Under the pieces are notes generated by a model, which was not told the DNA's origin, did not search any database, and was given only the letters and a program-made list of their open reading frames with translations. 7,215 nt of DNA from Alistipes sp. (GTDB taxonomy: Bacteria; Bacteroidota; Bacteroidia; Bacteroidales; Rikenellaceae): assembly GCA_017631135.1 (NCBI GenBank), contig JAGBTW010000022.1, forward strand, positions 1-7,215, written 5' to 3'. The position numbers and the translations under genes were made by a program. Shown piece by piece: positions 1 through 6,834 of the stretch. How positions within the stretch are numbered: the stretch's first letter is position 1; each line of letters starts with the position of its first letter.

Positions 1-1440
1 ATAGGCTTCGGCGAGCAGGGACAGGTGGGCTTCAACGAACAGGGCTCATACTCCAAGTCGCACACACGCCTTGTGGAGCTATCACACAACTCGCGCAAGG
101 TGCAGTCGAGCCAGTTCTTCGGTCTCGAGAACACACCCAAGATGGCTATCACCATGGGCATAGGCACCATCATGCGCGCAGACCGCATAGTGCTTATGGC
201 ATGGGGCGAGGAGAAGGCAACGGCTGTGCAGCAGGTTGTTGAGGGCGAGATAACCGAGCGTGTGCCAGCGAGCTACCTGCAGGAGCACCCCAACATCGAG
301 CTCGTCATCGACGAGAGCGCAGCGGAAAACCTCACACGCGTGCAGACACCATGGCTTGTTGGCCCTTGCGAGTGGACACCCAAGTTTGTGCGTAAGGCTG
401 TGGTATGGTTGTGTGGCATCGTGAACAAGCCCATCCTCAAGCTCACATATCAGGACTACATCGAAAACTCATTGGGTCAGCTCCTGGAACGATGTGGCAC
501 ATACGACAAAATAAACATTCGCGTTTTCAACGACCTCCAGCACACCATCACAGGCTGGCCAGGTGGCAAGCCCAATGCTGATGACTCGACACGCCCCGCA
601 CCATCGACTCCATACCCCAAGCGAGTGCTCATATTCTCGCCACACCCCGATGATGATGTAATCTCGATGGGTGGCACGTTCATCCGCCTTGTAGAGCAGG
701 GTCACGATGTACATGTGGCATACCAGACATCTGGTAACGTGGCGGTGCACGACGATGTTGTGCTTCAGAACGTAGATACAGCGTGCGAGCTCGGCTTCGG
801 AAATCTCTTCGATGACGTGCAAGAGACAATCAAGGCGAAGCGTCGCGGAAAACCCGAGCCACGCAAGCTCCTCGACATAAAGGGTGCTATACGTCGTGCC
901 GAGGCACGCGCCGCGGTGCGCTCGTTTGGTCTCAACCCCAACACAAACGCCCACTTCCTCAACCTCCCATTCTACGAGACGGGTGGTATCAAGAAGGGCG
1001 AGCTTACGCCTAACGACATAGACATCATCGTAAAGTTGCTCCGCGAGATACGCCCACACCAGATATATGCTGCGGGCGACCTTGCCGACCCCCATGGCAC
1101 ACACCGCACATGCATGGAGGCGATACTCGAGGCGTTGGAGGTTACACAGGATGATGATTGGCGCAAGGAGTGCCACCTATGGCTCTATCGCGGTGCATGG
1201 ATGGAGTGGAACTTGGGTCTTGTAGATATGGCTGTGCCTCTATCTCCCGACGAGATGCTCAAAAAGCGCCATGCTATATACCGTCACCTCTCACAAAAGG
1301 ATATTGTGCCCTTCCCAGGTAGCGACACTCGCGAGTTCTGGCAGCGTGCCGAAGAGCGCACACAGAACACCGCGAAGCTCTACGACAAACTCGGCATGGC
1401 AGAGTATCAAGCAATCGAGGTATTCGTGAAGATGTTTTAG
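1..1440 (+). CDS. NagB-like / PIG-L (LmbE) deacetylase fusion protein, 5' end cut off by the window
   Basis: The reading frame is open from base 1, so the true start lies upstream. 479 residues plus a TAA/TAG-type stop (TAG) are present, and about 180 N-terminal residues are probably missing, judging from remembered Bacteroides relatives of roughly 660 residues. Window residues 1 to about 115 match the C-terminal half of the glucosamine-6-phosphate deaminase fold (GFNEQGS, then GIGTIM). Residues about 208-470 form a PIG-L/LmbE zinc-dependent N-deacetylase domain: SPHPDDD at residues 213-219 supplies the metal ligands and the catalytic Asp, and DPHGTH at 363-368 supplies a further His ligand. 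The NagB part is degenerate. Residues aligned with E. coli Asp141, His143 and Arg172 are all Gln (window residues 6, 8, 38), whereas Glu148 and Lys208 are kept. I infer an active deacetylase on an amino-sugar substrate, with the NagB part binding or sensing ligand. The substrate is unknown. A canonical nagB follows 144 bases downstream on the same strand. Confidence 0.88.
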   Translation: MGFGEQGQVGFNEQGSYSKSHTRLVELSHNSRKVQSSQFFGLENTPKMAITMGIGTIMRADRIVLMAWGEEKATAVQQVVEGEITERVPASYLQEHPNIELVIDESAAENLTRVQTPWLVGPCEWTPKFVRKAVVWLCGIVNKPILKLTYQDYIENSLGQLLERCGTYDKINIRVFNDLQHTITGWPGGKPNADDSTRPAPSTPYPKRVLIFSPHPDDDVISMGGTFIRLVEQGHDVHVAYQTSGNVAVHDDVVLQNVDTACELGFGNLFDDVQETIKAKRRGKPEPRKLLDIKGAIRRAEARAAVRSFGLNPNTNAHFLNLPFYETGGIKKGELTPNDIDIIVKLLREIRPHQIYAAGDLADPHGTHRTCMEAILEALEVTQDDDWRKECHLWLYRGAWMEWNLGLVDMAVPLSPDEMLKKRHAIYRHLSQKDIVPFPGSDTREFWQRAEERTQNTAKLYDKLGMAEYQAIEVFVKMF

Positions 1441-1584
1441 GCGACGGGGAGGTATGTACGACCTTTAATAGCGATGTACTTCCCGACTGTATAATGCTAA
1501 ATATAATTAAATGTTTTAGGCAGTGAGAAGCGTTTGCAAGTAGAGTTGAGAATTGTAAAACATTTATAACAAAATAGTTAAACT

Positions 1585-2367
1585 ATGAGAGTAATTATTA
1601 AGGATAGATCAAGCGAGGTTGCCGAGTGGGCTGCTGCTTACATTGTGAACGAGATTAAGGCGAAGGCCGCAAAAACCGACGCACCCTTTGTGTTGGGTCT
1701 TCCCACAGGCTCTACCCCTTTGGAGACATACCGCGAGCTTATCCGCTTGCACAAGGCTGGCGAGGTATCGTTCAAGAATGTCATCACCTTCAACATGGAT
1801 GAGTATGTGGGCCTCGAAGAGTCACACCCCGAGAGCTACCACTCTTTCATGTGGACAAACTTCTTCTCACACATAGACATCGACCCCGCAAATGTGCACA
1901 TCCTCAACGGCAACGCCCCCGACCTTAAGGCTGAGTGCGAGGCATACGAGGCAGCTATCGTTGTTGCAGGAGGCATCGACCTCTTTATGGGTGGTGTAGG
2001 TGAGGATGGTCACATCGCCTTCAACGAGCCCTTCTCGTCGCTCCAGTCACGCACACGTATCAAGACCCTCACTCCCGACACCATCGCCGTGAACTCACGC
2101 TTCTTTGGTGGCGACATCTCGTTGGTGCCCACACAGGCGCTCACCGTGGGTGTAGGCACAATCATGGATGCTCGCAAGGTGCTCATCCTCGCAACGGGTC
2201 GCAAGAAGGCTCGCGCATTGCGCCACGCCATCGAGGGCAGCTACAACCACCAGTGGACACTCTCGGCATTGCAGCTCCACCCCGCGGGCATCATCGCGGC
2301 AGACGACGCAGCTGTAGAGGAGCTCCGCGTGGCTACATACCGCTATTTCAAGGATATAGAGCGATAG
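1585..2367 (+). CDS. nagB: glucosamine-6-phosphate deaminase NagB
   Basis: Cytoplasmic isomerase-deaminase that converts glucosamine 6-phosphate to fructose 6-phosphate and ammonia, the last step by which amino sugars enter glycolysis. The protein has 260 residues (E. coli 266) and aligns with it almost without gaps, so numbering is shared. Asp72 (in FNMDEYVGL), Asp141, His143 and Glu148 (in [10 protein letters not shown]) form the catalytic set. Thr41-Gly42-Ser43, Arg172 and Lys208 contact the phosphate. Residues of the E. coli N-acetylglucosamine-6-phosphate allosteric site are also present: Ser151, Ser152, Arg158, Lys160, Thr161 and Tyr254, so allosteric activation is plausible (inference). 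The ATG at 1585 gives the standard N-terminus (MRVIIKD); the leader is AT-rich with no Shine-Dalgarno. Its upstream neighbour carries a degenerate version of the same fold, which suggests duplication and specialisation. No convincing promoter was found, so it may be read through from upstream. Confidence 0.97.
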   Translation: MRVIIKDRSSEVAEWAAAYIVNEIKAKAAKTDAPFVLGLPTGSTPLETYRELIRLHKAGEVSFKNVITFNMDEYVGLEESHPESYHSFMWTNFFSHIDIDPANVHILNGNAPDLKAECEAYEAAIVVAGGIDLFMGGVGEDGHIAFNEPFSSLQSRTRIKTLTPDTIAVNSRFFGGDISLVPTQALTVGVGTIMDARKVLILATGRKKARALRHAIEGSYNHQWTLSALQLHPAGIIAADDAAVEELRVATYRYFKDIER

Positions 2368-2374
2368 AAAAGCA

Positions 2375-2388
2375 CATTACTAATTGAT
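2375..2388 (+). repeat. two heptad-like units upstream of the palindromic element
   Basis: CATTACT AATTGAT, eight bases after the nagB stop codon. The first 11 bases (CATTACTAATT) recur exactly at 2547-2557 on the other side of the palindromic element, so the element is bracketed by the same short direct repeat. It could be a remnant of the same heptad array or a mark of insertion; two units alone are weak evidence. Confidence 0.4.
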
Positions 2389-2395
2389 TGTGCGT

Positions 2396-2500
2396 CTGTC
2401 ATCCTTGAATGAAACGAAGGATCTCCTCCGAGTCGACCATAGACTACGTTGGCTATGTGTTGCCAGCGAGGAGATTCCTCGACTACGCTCGGAATGACAG
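2396..2500. repeat. REP/BIME-like imperfect palindromic intergenic element
   Basis: Two 33-base arms (2396-2428 and 2468-2500) are inverted copies with identical outer ends (CTGTCAT / ATGACAG) and identical inner ends (ATCTCCTC / GAGGAGAT), diverging between them. Each arm has its own small hairpin: ATCCTT/AAGGAT at 2401-2406 and 2417-2422, and ATTCC/GGAAT at 2474-2478 and 2491-2495. The 39-base centre contains CATAG/CTATG (2438-2442, 2453-2457). This layout, two REP-type hairpins in opposite orientation, resembles a BIME. Sequences of the type 'GTCATTCCGAGCG...GAATCTC' and 'GTCATCC...GAAGGATCTC' are familiar as dispersed intergenic repeats in many bacterial genomes (from memory, not searched). 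It contains no gene. It could fold in the nagB mRNA and protect or terminate it, but no T-tract follows. Confidence 0.8.
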
Positions 2501-2525
2501 TGTATAACATCAACGACAACAGCAT

Positions 2526-2560
2526 AATTGCTGATTACTAATTTCTCATTACTAATTACT
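2526..2560 (+). repeat. heptanucleotide tandem repeat abutting the apt start codon
   Basis: Five consecutive 7-base units: AATTGCT, GATTACT, AATTTCT, CATTACT, AATTACT, consensus nATTnCT. The next heptad is AATGAAA, which contains the apt ATG at 2562, so the array makes up the whole immediate leader and takes the place of a ribosome binding site. Heptanucleotide short tandem repeats are known from cyanobacterial spacers; any role here is inference. Copy-number change by slippage would alter the length of an A/T-rich, weakly structured leader without touching the reading frame. Confidence 0.7.
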
Positions 2561-2561
2561 A

Positions 2562-3122
2562 ATGAAAGAGGTACTTAAGTACTATAAAGATTTCCCCAAG
2601 GAGGGTATCGTGTTTGTTGACATCATACCCTTTTTGCAGAATAAGAGCATCTTCCGCGCTCTCACACACCGCGTAGCCGAGGCCTGCACTTCGGCAACCA
2701 TCATCGCCCCCGAGGCGCGCGGCTTCCTCTTTGCAGCGCCACTACTCACCGAGGCGGAGCATGTCGAAAACATTGTGCCTGTGCGCAAGAGTGGCAAGCT
2801 ACCATTCGCCGAGGGCGACCTCCAGGAGGTACTCATCGAGAAGGAGTATGGCTTCGACAAGCTCTACTACCGCGTGAGCGACATCGCCACAAGCCCCGCA
2901 ACGGGTGATGTAATAGAGGTTACGATACTCGACGATGTGTTGGCAACAGGTGGCACAGCCGAGGGTCTTGCGAAATCTCTCGAGAGCATGCGCATCAAGA
3001 AGGAGGGCAAGGAGTATGGCGTTAAGGTCAAGGAGTTTGTCTTCATCGTAGAGATTGAGGAGCTTGGTGGCAAGGAGCGCTTGGCAAAGATTGCCCCTGT
3101 GCGCTCGATAACCACTATCTAA
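2562..3122 (+). CDS. apt: adenine phosphoribosyltransferase
   Basis: Purine salvage enzyme that makes AMP and pyrophosphate from adenine and PRPP in the cytoplasm. It has 186 residues, slightly longer than the usual 170-183. Family landmarks run in order: KDFPKEGIVFVDI near the N-terminus (9-21), the adenine-binding-side motif PEARGFLFAAPL (50-61), VPVRKSGKLP (72-81), EYGFDKL (95-101) in the flexible loop, and the PRPP motif TILDDVLATGGTAEG (121-135) with its acidic pair and TGGT loop. A basic/charged insertion at about 143-156 (RIKKEGKEYGVKVK) lengthens the protein before the last strand. The ATG at 2562 is the first start in frame and gives the normal N-terminus; there is no Shine-Dalgarno, and the upstream DNA is a heptad repeat. 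recG follows after 27 bases, so the two are probably co-transcribed. Xanthine- or hypoxanthine-type transferases are less likely because of the EARGFLF and FPKEGI motifs. Confidence 0.93.
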   Translation: MKEVLKYYKDFPKEGIVFVDIIPFLQNKSIFRALTHRVAEACTSATIIAPEARGFLFAAPLLTEAEHVENIVPVRKSGKLPFAEGDLQEVLIEKEYGFDKLYYRVSDIATSPATGDVIEVTILDDVLATGGTAEGLAKSLESMRIKKEGKEYGVKVKEFVFIVEIEELGGKERLAKIAPVRSITTI

Positions 3123-3149
3123 CATACTATAACCGGGTCTATTGCAGCG

Positions 3150-5276
3150 ATGTCGGAGGTGCTTCGTCGAGAGATAAAGTATGTCAGCGGTGTGGGCGAG
3201 GTACGCTCACGCCTCTTTGAGAGTGAGCTTGGCATACGCACCATTGGCGACCTCCTTATGCGCTACCCTTATCGCTACATCGACCGCACGCGCACCTTCC
3301 GACTATCGGAGATTGACGAGTCGATGGAGACAACCTTTGTGCGCTTCCGCTGCCGCGTCGTGGGCAGGTCATTTGTAGGCGAGGGTCGCAAGCAGCGCTT
3401 CGTAGCCGAGGTGACCGACCCAACGGGCACTGCCGAGTTGGTGTGGTTTCAGGGCGTTAAGTGGATAGAGAAGCGCATAGAGCTAAACCGCGAATATATG
3501 GTCTTTGGTCGCCCCTCGATATTCAAGGGGCGCATAAGCCTCGTACACCCCGAGATAGAGCCCATAGAGCAGGCGCTATCGCGCAAGGAGGAGAGTGGCT
3601 TTCAGGGCATATACTCCACTACGGAGAAGCTCTCGGCGGTGGTTACGCTCAAGGCTATGCACACCATCGTACAGAGTGCATGGCGCATCGTTGAGGGCGA
3701 TGCCAATGCCTTTAGTGACCCACTCCCCGCAACACTACGCCAGCGCAACGGACTGATGTCGCTGCGCGAGGCAATCTACAACATTCACTTTCCGCAGTCG
3801 GCAGAACTACTGCGCCAGGCGCGCTATCGCCTTAAGTATGACGAGCTTTTGGGCGTGCAGCTCATGATACAGGCGCGACGCACAGCACGCCAAAAGCGTG
3901 GCGGAGGCTTCATCTTCCCGCGCGTGGGCGAGGCGTTCAACACCTTCTACAAGGAGAAGCTCCCCTTTGCGCTTACGGGTGCACAGCAGCGCGTAATCAA
4001 GGAGATACGCGCAGACATGGTTTCGGGAAAGCAGATGAACCGCCTCCTGCAGGGTGACGTGGGTAGCGGAAAGACCATGGTGGCATTCATGTCGATGCTT
4101 CTGGCTGTGGACAACGGCTTTCAGGCCTGCATCATGGCACCAACGGAGATATTGGCGCGCCAGCACTACGCCTCGATGGCGCGATTTGCCGAAGGGGTGC
4201 CCAACGTGCGCGTAGCGATACTCACAGGCTCGTCAAAGGCCAAGGAGCGCCGCGCAGCCCTCGAGGGCATAGCCTCGGGCGAGGTTAACATCCTTGTGGG
4301 CACACACGCCCTAATAGAGGATAGAGTGCAGTTTGCCAATCTCGGCTATGTCGTCATAGATGAGCAACACCGCTTTGGTGTGGAGCAGCGTGCGAAGCTG
4401 TGGACAAAGAACCAACAACCGCCCCACATCCTTGTGATGACAGCAACGCCCATACCTCGCACCCTCGCCATGACACTCTATGGCGACCTTGAAGTGTCGG
4501 TAATCGACGAACTACCCCCCGGAAGACAGCCCATACGCACATACCACTACTTCGACTCTTTGCGCCTCAAGATGTTTGGCTTCTTGCGCAACGAGATAGC
4601 CAAGGGGCGACAAATATATGTTGTCTATCCGCTGATTAAGGAGTCGGAGAAGATGGACTACAAGGACCTCGAGGACGGCTTCGAGTCACTCTCGCGCGAC
4701 TTCCCGCTGCCACAATATCGCATTACGGTGTGCCACGGCAAGATGCGCCCCGAGGATAAGGATGCTGCGATGAAGCAGTTTAAGAGTGGCGAGGCCGACA
4801 TCCTCGTTGCCACGTCGGTCATCGAGGTGGGTGTGGATGTGCCCAATGCCACGGTGATGGTCATAGAGTCTGCCGAGCGCTTCGGCCTTTCGCAGTTGCA
4901 CCAGCTACGCGGTCGCGTGGGTCGCGGTGGCAACCAATCCTACTGCATACTCATGTCGGGCGAGAAGCTATCGAAGGATAGCCGTGCGCGCCTCGATGCC
5001 ATGTGTGCTACGAACGACGGCTTCGAGCTCTCGGAGCTCGATCTCAAACTACGCGGTGCGGGCGATATACACGGCACACAGCAGAGTGGCGAGGCCTTTG
5101 AGCTTAACATTGCCAACCTCGCAACCGACACACAGATAATGGAGCTCACGCGCAACGATGCCATCGCCATCCTTGATGCTGACCCGCGCCTTGAGCAACC
5201 AGCAAATGCCTCGCTCCGCGCGTTGCGCGATAGGCACAGCAAGCGCGAGCGCATAGATTTTTCCGATATCTCGTAA
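3150..5276 (+). CDS. recG: ATP-dependent DNA helicase RecG
   Basis: Branch-migration helicase that remodels stalled replication forks and Holliday junctions. 708 residues, normal for the family. The N-terminal wedge domain (roughly 1-250) includes an OB-fold with the characteristic VWFQGVKW (98-105) and FGRPSIFKGRISLVHPE (119-135). Helicase motifs follow: LTGAQQRVIKEI (275-286), Walker A GDVGSGKT (302-309), PTEILARQH (331-339), TGSSKAKER (359-367), GTHALIE (384-390), DEQH box (404-407), TATPIPRTLAM (431-441), HGKM (529-532), ATSVIEVGVDVPNA (554-567) and motif VI QLHQLRGRVGRG (582-593). The C-terminal DLKLRGAGDIHGTQQSG (631-647) is the RecG/Mfd translocation region. The ATG at 3150 gives the N-terminus typical of Bacteroidetes RecG (short leader, then EIKYVSGVGEVR). 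It lies 27 bases after apt, with no promoter or terminator seen between them. Full length, with no missing motif. Confidence 0.97.
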   Translation: MSEVLRREIKYVSGVGEVRSRLFESELGIRTIGDLLMRYPYRYIDRTRTFRLSEIDESMETTFVRFRCRVVGRSFVGEGRKQRFVAEVTDPTGTAELVWFQGVKWIEKRIELNREYMVFGRPSIFKGRISLVHPEIEPIEQALSRKEESGFQGIYSTTEKLSAVVTLKAMHTIVQSAWRIVEGDANAFSDPLPATLRQRNGLMSLREAIYNIHFPQSAELLRQARYRLKYDELLGVQLMIQARRTARQKRGGGFIFPRVGEAFNTFYKEKLPFALTGAQQRVIKEIRADMVSGKQMNRLLQGDVGSGKTMVAFMSMLLAVDNGFQACIMAPTEILARQHYASMARFAEGVPNVRVAILTGSSKAKERRAALEGIASGEVNILVGTHALIEDRVQFANLGYVVIDEQHRFGVEQRAKLWTKNQQPPHILVMTATPIPRTLAMTLYGDLEVSVIDELPPGRQPIRTYHYFDSLRLKMFGFLRNEIAKGRQIYVVYPLIKESEKMDYKDLEDGFESLSRDFPLPQYRITVCHGKMRPEDKDAAMKQFKSGEADILVATSVIEVGVDVPNATVMVIESAERFGLSQLHQLRGRVGRGGNQSYCILMSGEKLSKDSRARLDAMCATNDGFELSELDLKLRGAGDIHGTQQSGEAFELNIANLATDTQIMELTRNDAIAILDADPRLEQPANASLRALRDRHSKRERIDFSDIS

Positions 5277-5302
5277 TTGAACGATAAATTAAGTTATCTT
5301 TG
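5277..5302 (+). promoter_or_regulatory. Bacteroidetes-type promoter for the zinc-ribbon protein gene
   Basis: TATCTTTG at 5295-5302 matches the -7 consensus TAnnTTTG exactly. A TTG at 5277-5279, directly after the recG stop, could serve as a weak -33 element (TTTG) with 15 bases between the two; the usual spacing is a few bases longer. Transcription would begin near 5308 and leave a leader of about 20 bases before the ATG at 5328. The 12 bases GTTATCTTTGCA (5293-5304) are repeated exactly in front of the TPP riboswitch at 6702-6713. Confidence 0.65.
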
Positions 5303-5327
5303 CACCCAAATAACAGCGTAATAAAAT

Positions 5328-6584
5328 ATGGCACTTATAAGATGTAGCAACTGCGGTAATCTCGCATCAAGCAAGACGGCAACATGCCCAACATGTGGAG
5401 CACCTACGGGCGCACCAGCACAGGAGCCACAGACAACCGTTGCCGAGAGCATTGCCGAGAATAAACCCCGCACACTAAACGACATAATACGCGAGCGTAG
5501 CGCACAGACAACCGTGGGCGACTCATTCATCAAGGAGAAGAGCGCAGAGCAACAGCCCGCAACAGAGGACAACACCCCCGTGGAGAGTACTCCCGCAAAG
5601 GTAGAGAGCATACCCACAGCGAATGGCGAGGGTGGCGACGACAAATATGACGGCTACGACGATAACCAGATAGACGACTACGAGGCGGAGGTTATGCGTC
5701 ACAAGCGCACGGCTAATGGCTACAAAGTCATGGCAATCGTATGCTTCGTGTTGCTCATTCCCGCGGCATACTTTAGCGTGAGCCTCGGTCTTAAGCACAA
5801 GACCATCAAGGATAACCTCGAGATTGTGGAGTCTGCGCGTCGCATCTTCGAGGATGAGAACGCCATGCTGCAGCGCAACGCCGAGGACCTCGTGACGGAG
5901 CTCGAGAGCCTCAAGGATAAGAACGACACCATGATGATTAAGTATCACGAGGCTGTCGTTATGCTCGAGCAGTTGCAGCGCGAGAAGACATACAACTACG
6001 AGCAGCTTGCGAAGTACAAAAAGGAGGTTGCAACACTCCGCAGCGTCATGAAGGGCTACTTGCGACAGATTGACTCGCTCAACACCATAAACAGCAACCT
6101 TCAGGCGCAAAACATCAAGTATAAGAAGGAGATAAACAATGCGCAGCTGCGTGCCGATGTTGCCGAGGAGAAGGCCGTAGAGCTTAACACCAAGGTGCGC
6201 ATAGGCTCTGTCATCCAGGCAAGTGGCATACGCATGGCGGCACTCAACGGCAAGTCGAAGGAGGTTAAGCGCATAAAGATGGCGGAGCGCCTGCGCGTGG
6301 ACTTCGACCTTACGGCAAACGAGCTTGCCGAGCCAGGTGAGAAGAGCATCTATGTATGCATCACTGGTCCTGACGGTTACCTTCTCGCATCGTCAGATGT
6401 CATCCTCTTCAACTTCGAGGGTAGCGAGATGCGCGCCTCGGCAGTGCGTAAGGTGGACTACGAGAACGAGTCTGTGCCCGTGAGCATCTTCTACGACGGC
6501 GCAGCATTCACCAAGGGTACATACACCGTCGAAATTTATGTCGATGGTCGCATGAGTGGCTCAAAGGAGGTATACTTCGAGTAG
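5328..6584 (+). CDS. membrane-anchored zinc-ribbon / coiled-coil protein of unknown function
   Basis: Not recognised as a named gene. Visible parts of the 418-residue product: a zinc ribbon (CSNCG at 6-10 and CPTCG at 20-24, Cys 6, 9, 20, 23); a low-complexity, acidic, Thr/Pro-rich linker (about 28-122); a basic patch (RHKR, 124-127); one transmembrane helix (about 133-154, VMAIVCFVLLIPAAYFSVSL); a long coiled coil (about 159-290); and a C-terminal beta-rich domain (about 293-418; VDFDLTANELAEPGEKSIYVCITGPDG, ending YTVEIYVDGRMSGSKEVYF). The positive-inside rule puts the ribbon in the cytoplasm and the coiled coil and C-terminal domain in the periplasm. There is no signal peptide. Similar coiled-coil plus C-terminal-domain proteins are, from memory, widespread uncharacterised Bacteroidetes proteins. 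It has its own promoter-like box and a terminator, so it looks monocistronic. A scaffold or signalling role across the inner membrane is a guess. Confidence 0.88.
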   Translation: MALIRCSNCGNLASSKTATCPTCGAPTGAPAQEPQTTVAESIAENKPRTLNDIIRERSAQTTVGDSFIKEKSAEQQPATEDNTPVESTPAKVESIPTANGEGGDDKYDGYDDNQIDDYEAEVMRHKRTANGYKVMAIVCFVLLIPAAYFSVSLGLKHKTIKDNLEIVESARRIFEDENAMLQRNAEDLVTELESLKDKNDTMMIKYHEAVVMLEQLQREKTYNYEQLAKYKKEVATLRSVMKGYLRQIDSLNTINSNLQAQNIKYKKEINNAQLRADVAEEKAVELNTKVRIGSVIQASGIRMAALNGKSKEVKRIKMAERLRVDFDLTANELAEPGEKSIYVCITGPDGYLLASSDVILFNFEGSEMRASAVRKVDYENESVPVSIFYDGAAFTKGTYTVEIYVDGRMSGSKEVYFE

Positions 6585-6606
6585 CCAAATCATACATATA
6601 TTATAA

Positions 6607-6647
6607 TAGGGGTTGTTCGGGCATATCGAGCAACCCCTAAATTTATT
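6607..6647 (+). terminator. intrinsic terminator after the zinc-ribbon protein gene
   Basis: A 12-pair stem with one G-U pair, AGGGGTTGTTCG (6608-6619) against CGAGCAACCCCT (6627-6638), closes a 7-base loop. It begins 23 bases after the stop codon. The tail AAATTTATT is only moderately T-rich, but the stem is long and GC-rich at its base. It separates the upstream gene from the riboswitch-controlled thiD transcript. Confidence 0.82.
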
Positions 6648-6703
6648 CTGCGGTATCCACACATTTTTTCTATTTACCACGCACGATATTCATATTTTTT
6701 CGT

Positions 6704-6711
6704 TATCTTTG
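6704..6711 (+). promoter_or_regulatory. -7 box of the thiD/TPP-riboswitch promoter
   Basis: TATCTTTG again matches TAnnTTTG exactly, in the same 12-base context as the box at 5295-5302. A start site about 5-7 bases downstream falls right at the 5' strand of riboswitch helix P1, which supports both calls. No clear TTTG -33 element is seen; the region upstream is T-rich (T-tracts near 6665-6672 and 6694-6700). Confidence 0.72.
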
Positions 6712-6717
6712 CAGTAG

Positions 6718-6816
6718 AACTCGAATGGTGGTGTTAGGGAATACCGCATGGTTACCCTGGCTGAGATTATACACATTGCACCAGTACAGATAATGCTGAC
6801 GCTGGAAGTTTGGAGT
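6718..6816 (+). ncRNA. TPP riboswitch aptamer (THI element)
   Basis: Senses thiamine pyrophosphate. All landmarks of the class are present in order. P1 is ACTC (6719-6722) with GAGT (6813-6816). P2 is GTGT (6731-6734) with ACAC (6771-6774). The P3 hairpin is AGGG (6736-6739) with CCCT (6755-6758), capped by ACC/GGT around loop GCAT. The invariant CTGAGA is at 6761-6766. The P4/P5 arm is CCAG (6781-6784) with CTGG (6802-6805), and CAG (6787-6789) with CTG (6796-6798) enclosing the conserved ATAATG, followed by the CG...GGAAG stretch. Compared with E. coli thiM, the P4 pairs differ in sequence but still pair, as expected of a real aptamer. The downstream gene is thiD, the expected kind of target. 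I estimated the boundaries from P1. Confidence 0.93.
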
Positions 6817-6834
6817 CATCCTTAATGGTACAAC

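Noticed and set aside
469..1176. Long reverse-strand open frame of 235 codons opposite the fusion gene
   Set aside because: The translation has no recognisable domain and lies wholly opposite a well-supported gene; codon bias of the + strand explains it. The same applies to the reverse frame at 5523-6110 and other shorter ones opposite recG.
1447..1484. Possible hairpin just after the fusion gene (GGGAGGTA with TACTTCCC) as a terminator
   Set aside because: The stem is only about 8 pairs including a G-U, the loop is 22 bases, and no T-tract follows.
1432..1521. Direct repeat ATGTTTTAGGC at 1432-1442 and 1511-1521
   Set aside because: Eleven exact bases in A/T-rich DNA, one copy overlapping the stop codon; similarity fades quickly beyond them, so chance or a small duplication cannot be told apart and no function is suggested.
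1533..1563. Possible nagB promoter (TTTG at 1533-1536 with TAAAACAT at 1556-1563)
   Set aside because: The downstream half does not match TAnnTTTG; the similarity is too weak to call.
6585..6717. A small gene in the spacer after the zinc-ribbon protein
   Set aside because: The stretch holds the terminator, T-rich DNA and the -7 box; no credible coding frame is seen.
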